From Phaeosaccion multiseriatum (taxonomy: Eukaryota > Ochrophyta, other classes): DNA of 64,000 nt. Shown piece after piece: positions 59,260 through 64,000 of the stretch (its first letter is position 1; each line of letters opens with the position of its first letter). The stretch is from assembly GCA_965112735.1 (NCBI GenBank), contig OZ218955.1, forward strand, positions 3,906,001-3,970,000. The letters are read 5' to 3'. The notes under the pieces are model-generated. The model saw nothing but the letters and a program-made list of their open reading frames with translations. It did not search any database and was not told the DNA's origin. A program made the translations under genes and the position numbers.

Positions 59260-61214
59260 GCGGAAGGAAGGAGGGCACTCTCATCGACTTGATTTGGGTA
59301 GCGTACCCTCGAACGACTCCCCATCTCACTCACTCACACACAACCCCCCCTCTCTCTGCAACAACGAAACGCAACCGCAAACCCCCTCCCCCCTCCAGGT
59401 CAAGACCATCATTGGCCACGGCTCTCAGAAGCAGGGCCTGGAGACCACACACGGAGCCCCCCTCGGGGCCGATGACGTGGCACACGTGAAGAAGACGCTC
59501 GGCCTTGACCCCTCCAAGAGCTTCGAGGTTTCCGAGGACGTGGCGGCCGAGTACCTGAAGGCCCGCTCCAAGGGGGCCGCCCTGGTCAAGGACTACAACC
59601 TCATGCTCGCCCAGTACGCAGAGAAGTGGCCCGCCGAGCACAAGGACCTCACCAGGAGGATGGTACGTACGTACGGACGTTACGGAATGGCGTAAGGGGT
59701 GGCGTAAGGGGTGGCGGAAGAGGCCAATTTGGGTTCCTATGGGTGTGCGTGTGTGTATGGCCTACTTGGCCACTTGCCTTGCCCCCCCACAGTCTCTTCT
59801 TGGTATTTCTCGGAGCAAATGCAGTACAGAAGGAAGAGACGCAGAGCCTCAGCACTCATGAAACTCAAACTCACTCAAATCAACTCAATCTCAAACTCAA
59901 ACTCGCTTATGCATCCATCCGTCCATCCCTTCAGGAGGGCCGCCTGCCCGAGGGCTGGAAGGATAAGCTCCCCAAGTACGCCCCTGGCGACAAGGCCGAG
60001 GGCTCTCGCAAGTACTCCGGAGCAGTGCTCAACGCCGTCGCAGAGAGCCTGCCCGAGGTCATGGGCGGCTCTGCGGACCTCACGCCCTCCAACAGCACGC
60101 AGCTCAAGTGCAGCACCGACTTCCAGAAGGTATGATCAGGCAGGCATATGGGCATTACAGGCGGAGGTGTGGGGCATATACTCGCTGGAGAGGAGTCGGG
60201 TTGGCTCTAGTTCAGTGCCTCTCTCCGTCCCTCCCTCTCCCCCCTCTCTTCCTCCTCCCCCAAGCCCCTTGTCCTGCCCCCCTCTTCCTCTCTCACCCCG
60301 CCTCCCGTCCCTCCCGTCCCTCCCTCCCTCCCTCCCTCCCTCCCCCCCCCTCTCAGGACAACCACATCGGACGCTACATGCGCTTCGGGGTGCGCGAACA
60401 CGCCATGACGGCGGTTGCCAACGGTATGTTCGCCTACGGAGGCCTCCGCCCCTTCGTGGCCACCTTCCTTAACTTCATGGGGTATGCGCTCGGGTCGGCG
60501 AGGGTGAGTGCTCTATCGGACTTTGGCATCATATTTATCATGACTCATGACTCCATCGGGCTTGGCGAGGACGGCCCGACGCACCAACCGGTGGAGATGT
60601 TGGAGGTGCTGCGGGCCACGCCCAACATGCACGTGTTCCGACCTGCGGACGGAAACGAGGTGGTGGGGAGCTACGTGTGTGCGCTTGAGCGGCCCGGCAC
60701 CCCTGCGGTATTTGCGCTCTCTCGTCAGAACCTGCCCCATCTCGAGGGGTCCTCGGCAGAGGGGGTAGCCAAGGGAGGGTACGTGCTGAGCGAGCACGGC
60801 GAGGGGGACAAGCTTGGGCTCATCCTCATCGGAACCGGCTCCGAGGTGTGTGCGTGCGTGGAGATTGCCAAGCGGATGGCAGCCAACGGCACCAAGACGC
60901 GAGTGGTGAGCATGCCCTGCAAGGAGAACTTTGCGGCTCAGAGTGCCGCCTATAAGCAGGGCGTGTTGGCCGGAGGGGTGCCCGTTATGAGTGTGGAGAT
61001 GGCGGCTGTTGACGGTTGGCATCAGTACGCACACGCGCCCTTCGGCATGGCTCGCTTCGGAGCCTCTGCCCCCGGTGCTGTGTGTGTGAAGAAGTTCGGC
61101 TTCGATGTGGACCACCTTACCACGCAGGCAGAGAAGGTTGTGGCCTTCTACAAGGGCAAGGAGGTGCCCTCGCTGCTGGACAGGCCCCTCCTGGACATGA
61201 CCTACGAGCCATGA
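57864..61214 (+). CDS. Transketolase
   Basis: Exons 57864-58046, 58303-58578, 58792-59097, 59399-59662, 59935-60129 and 60357-61214 join in phase 0 throughout and give 693 residues, the usual length. The enzyme moves two-carbon ketol units between sugar phosphates in the pentose-phosphate and Calvin cycles with thiamine diphosphate. Marks: [11 protein letters not shown] near the N-terminus (first signature), [16 protein letters not shown], the thiamine-diphosphate motif GDGCMQEG (about 167-174) extending to [20 protein letters not shown] with the proton-relay Glu, and [13 protein letters not shown] (second signature). The N-terminus [10 protein letters not shown] has no signal peptide, so I predict a cytosolic isoform unless an upstream leader exon exists. 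Confidence 0.95.
58579..58720 (+). repeat. (GAG)n microsatellite directly after a splice donor
   Basis: About 130 bp of GAG/GGA repeat follows the donor GTGCGG of the transketolase intron 58579-58791. Read through, it would add a poly-Glu run; the GFPVIDNH exon continues the conserved protein in phase without it, so it is intronic. Confidence 0.85.
59165..59258 (+). repeat. (GT)n microsatellite in transketolase intron
   Basis: A GT dinucleotide run with GTAT interruptions at its 5' side lies inside the intron 59098-59398. Confidence 0.9.
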
Positions 61215-62308
61215 GGAGCTACTGAGGAGTTGAAGTTTGCTGGTTTATTTTTGGCATGGGCGAGGGAGGAGAGAGAGGGAGGGAGGAGGGGGAGGGAGAG
61301 AGAGAGTGAGGGAAGGAGCGGGGGGGAGAGAAGGTCTCCATCGGTCAGTCAATCGTTCAGTTGAGCGCTTGTCTCGTCTGAGAGGACAGCGAGTGTGTGC
61401 CCTATTCAAGGGCACGAAGGACGGGAGGGAAGGATGTGTGTGCAGGTGTGTGCAGGGAATCCTTGATTGAGGAACAGCAAGAGCAGTGCATTTTTACATG
61501 ACTTGTATTCAGAGGGGGCAGTAGTAGTAGTAGATAGGATTGATCGATCGAACAGGGCCAACGAAAGCTCAAAAAGTTCATTTATGAATGAATGACTCAC
61601 TCCCATTGCATGACTTCGTCCCCCTTCGGCCCTTGGGGAGCGGCTTGTCGCCCTTGGGGGCTTACCCATGGCGGCCCCCTTCACGCACAGCACAGGGGTG
61701 AGCGTGTGTGTGCGTGTGTGTGCGTGTGTGTGTGCGTGTGTGTGCGTGTGTGTGTGCGTGTGTGTTGCCCCGCACCCCTTCGAGGCCAGCAGGGGCCTGT
61801 GCGGTGTGCAGGGGAATGGGCAGCGCTATCAATCAAGGGCTCCCCTTCAATGGGATCAGGTCCGCAATGCCCAATGTCCAATGGAAGGGGAGAGGGTAGT
61901 GCGTAGGGTAGTGCGCTGCTCCGCGTGCTCGGTAGCCCCTGGCGTCCCGTCCTCCCATTCGCTCTGTCTGTCTCTGTTTCAGATTCAGTTTGTTGACTCA
62001 GGGGCCAATGTCGAGAACGGATGTCGATGCACTTCCTTGCTCAAGACAAGGTCGAGCCAGAGTCCGCGGTGAAGGCTCTGTCTCGGCCCATGTGCCCATG
62101 TGCCCATGTGCCCATGTGCCCTTATGATTCATTCTGCAAGGGCCACAGCGGCGACCAACAACCAACAGACAGCGTGCTGGCGTGCATCGAAGGAGGCTCG
62201 GAGGCCGGCAAGAGCATGGAGGGAGCCTTCAGCCTCCTCCTCGTCGCAAAGGGTAGGGAAGGCAGCCTTCAGCCTCCTCCTTGCGGCACTGCATCCGCTG
62301 GGCTCCGC

Positions 62309-62342
<34 letters not shown>

Positions 62343-62469
62343 TATCACCAATTGCTGCGGCTGCTGCTGCTGGATCGCCAACTGCTGCTCCTGCCCGTGT
62401 AGCGGGTGTGGGCCTCCTTCGAAGGAGGCCTTCTTTTGAGATGAGAGTCCTCCCCACTCGACCCTCCCC
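61215..62469. other. Convergent intergenic region with palindrome
   Basis: This lies between the stops of transketolase (+) and the Rpp30 gene (-). No gene is supported; the plus frame through 62021-63001 runs antisense to Rpp30 and is a shadow. It contains GAGGG-rich sequence (61261-61335), a GTGTGC microsatellite (61700-61765), repeated TGCCCATG words (about 62090-62118), a CTG run with two dispersed-word copies (62313-62395) and a perfect 20-bp palindrome at 62411-62430. Confidence 0.5.
62411..62430. other. Perfect 20-bp palindrome GGCCTCCTTCGAAGGAGGCC
   Basis: All 20 bases equal their reverse complement. It lies 40 bp past the Rpp30 stop codon, i.e. in its 3' UTR, and on the plus strand is followed by TTCTTTT. 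As RNA it could form a stem of up to ten pairs, less the turn. A 3'-end or stability role is possible, not shown. Confidence 0.6.
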
Positions 62470-64000
62470 TCATCCCAGAGCCACAAAGCCGCCGTCGCTG
62501 TCGCTGCTGCTGCTGTCGCTCATCTCCTTGCCTTCGTTGCCACCACCGGCCTTGTCGCTCCCCTCCTCATCCCCATCATCGTCGTCGCCAGCCTTGGATG
62601 TCCGTGCTCGCTTCTGCGGCCGGGGGGTGGAGGACACAGGAATGGCCCGTGCAGATGGGAGGCTCTCCTCCTCCACCTCCTCCTCGCCACCCCCCCGAGG
62701 GAGAGTGAGCAGGGCGAGCATGTCCGCCTTAGCCCTTGCACTTCCCCGCCAGCCACCATCCCCCCCTGGGGCCCCACTCTGCAGCTCCTGCGGGGTGTTG
62801 GCCGCCGCTATCGCCAACCGTCCTTGTCCCCCTTCTCCTTCTCCTCCTCCTTCTCCTCCACCCCAGCCATGGCCGCCCTTCCTCCTCTCTGCCCTCTTCA
62901 ATACGGCCATGGCGTTTCTGGTCAGGCACCTTCCCGCCTGCTCCTGCGTCAGCCCCAGCAGCTGCCCGAGATTCATCACATCCCCTGGGCTCCTTGTGTA
63001 GAGAGCTCCGTCGGCTCCACTGGACAAGATGAGGCCTCGGCCGCGCGTCACCGCGAGCAAAGCGCGAGCCCCCCCGATGAGGTGACGGCGCGTGTTGGCA
63101 CTCTTGATGGCGGGCGAGTAGCACAACTGTGGGGCGGGAAGCGACACACAGCCGCGACAGTTTCAGTTTCAAATGGATTAGACCTTTTATCAACTCTACC
63201 TGCGCCGCAGCTGAGAGCCCTCGAGTCTCTGATCTCCCTCCCTCCCTCCCTCCCTTTGTCTCCCTCCCTCCCTCCCTCCCTCCCTTTGTCTCCCTCCCTC
63301 CCTCCCTCCCTCCCTCTCCCTCTCACCTCAAAAGAGACTCCCCTCTTCAAGGCCGCGTCTGTATTCTTCTTGGTTAGGTGGAAGGGCAGGCGCTGCGCGA
63401 GATCAAGCTGAATGATGTCCACCGCAGCGGCGTCCGCAGAGCACAGATAGGAGAAGGCGCGGCCAGAGGTGGGCCGGGCAGCCACGAGGTCGTACGAGCT
63501 GAAGTTGGCATCAACAAGGAGGGGGGGGGAGAGAGGAGGGGCGGGGTGAGAGAGAGCCACGACGAGAGGTGAAGAAGCTCGGCCTGGCAGGACAACTCCC
63601 TGGGAAGTCCCCCCTCAAGAAAGGGGCGAAGCGAGTCGCTCTGGCCATCCCCGCTTCTGAAGTATGCTCCTTTCCCCTTCGTCCTTCTCCTCCTCTTCCT
63701 CCTCCTCCTCGTCGTCCTCCTCCTCTTCCTCCTCCTCCTCCTCCTCCTCCTCCTCCTCCTCCTCTCCCTCTCCCCCCTCCTCCTCCTCGAGCTCCTTCCT
63801 CTGACAGGCCTTACCTCAGCACTTGGCTGCTCGCGGTCAGCAGCTGCGCCTCTTCCAGCGTCTCCAGCACCGCCGTGATGCGTGTGAGCTGGCAGGGGCC
63901 GTACGCCACAGAGCTACTACTAACTTGGCTGCCTGCTTGGCTGTCTGCTTTCCTCTTGCCTGGACGTTGGGTGTTGCGGCAGGAGCGCAAGAGATTGGCT
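62470..64000 (-). CDS. RPP30: RNase P/MRP protein subunit Rpp30, 5' part off the window
   Basis: Three minus-strand exons are visible: from the window edge (uncertain upstream limit) to 63815, then 63498-63327, then 63126-62470. They join in phase. Rpp30 is a TIM-barrel-like protein subunit of nuclear RNase P and RNase MRP, needed for tRNA 5' and rRNA processing. Family marks are SSYDLVAARPTS, VDIIQLDLAQRLPFHL, ALKRGVSFE, CYSPAIKSANTRRHLIGGA, GRGLILSSGA and SPGDVMNLGQLLGLTQEQA. The C-terminal ~120 residues are disordered, with the basic patch RPQKRART and an acidic run DDDDGDEEG, as often in this family. The N-terminus, including the barrel's first strands, lies beyond 64000. Confidence 0.9.
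63680..63790. repeat. (CTC)n/(GAG)n tract in Rpp30 intron
   Basis: About 110 bp of CTC/TCC repeat lies in the intron 63499-63814; a CTCCCTTTGTCTCC tandem (63233-63318) fills most of the next intron. Confidence 0.8.

Noticed and set aside
62021-63001. Plus-strand frame of 326 codons
   Set aside because: It runs antisense to the well-supported Rpp30 last exon and consists of low-complexity residues.

Overview
This is a eukaryotic nuclear window from what looks like an alga with a complex (secondary, red-type) plastid. It is GC-rich, the genes are split by many short GT-AG introns with long C/T tracts before the acceptor, and simple-sequence repeats are dense. Two presequences carry a hydrophobic signal ending in an ASAFAP-like motif (AS-AFLP on the acetyl-CoA carboxylase, CTAFVPP on an MTFP1-family protein). 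That pattern marks plastid import in heterokonts and relatives. I cannot name the genus. There is no operon structure, CRISPR array, insertion sequence, rRNA or tRNA that I can support.

Layout: 5-2404 (+) low-complexity TPR-like protein; 3484-4523 (-) cysteine-rich, probably GPI-anchored surface protein; 4949-19458 (+) homomeric acetyl-CoA carboxylase in 39 exons; 20647-23213 and 23411-25931 (+) a recent tandem pair of secreted SGNH-hydrolase-like genes; 26265-28355 (-) ankyrin/BTB-like protein; 28509-34272 (+) calpain-like protein that has lost its catalytic triad; 36346-39808 (-) NRT2-type nitrate transporter; 40132-41104 (+) small charged unknown; 42956-43786 (-) Tim17/22/23-family protein; 44611-46373 (-) F-box-like/ankyrin-like protein; 47147-52350 (+) TOG/HEAT-repeat protein; 53526-55162 (-) MTFP1-family protein with a plastid-type presequence; 55407-57473 (-) MinD with a mitochondrial-type presequence; 57864-61214 (+) transketolase; 62470-64000 (-) RNase P/MRP subunit Rpp30, 5' end off the window.

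The genes form no single pathway, but some adjacencies are suggestive. MinD and the MTFP1-family gene lie 245 bp apart on one strand, and both families act in organelle division. ACCase, transketolase and the nitrate transporter supply carbon and nitrogen metabolism. Several start sites face each other across short spacers (4524-4948, 28356-28508, 39809-40131, 46374-47146, 57474-57863), which are candidate bidirectional promoters.

The most unusual signal is several families of short dispersed words that recur on both strands across unrelated genes, introns and UTRs: one around TTGGTGATACAG next to CAG runs, one around CCACTGCCATCC, one around TTACGTA and one around GGCATATGGGC. The first inserts recurring peptides (QLVIQ, AVGDTA) into proteins, and the first two repeatedly sit just upstream of 3' splice sites. 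All exon boundaries below were set by eye from splice consensus, reading phase and protein similarity; none was tested against transcripts.
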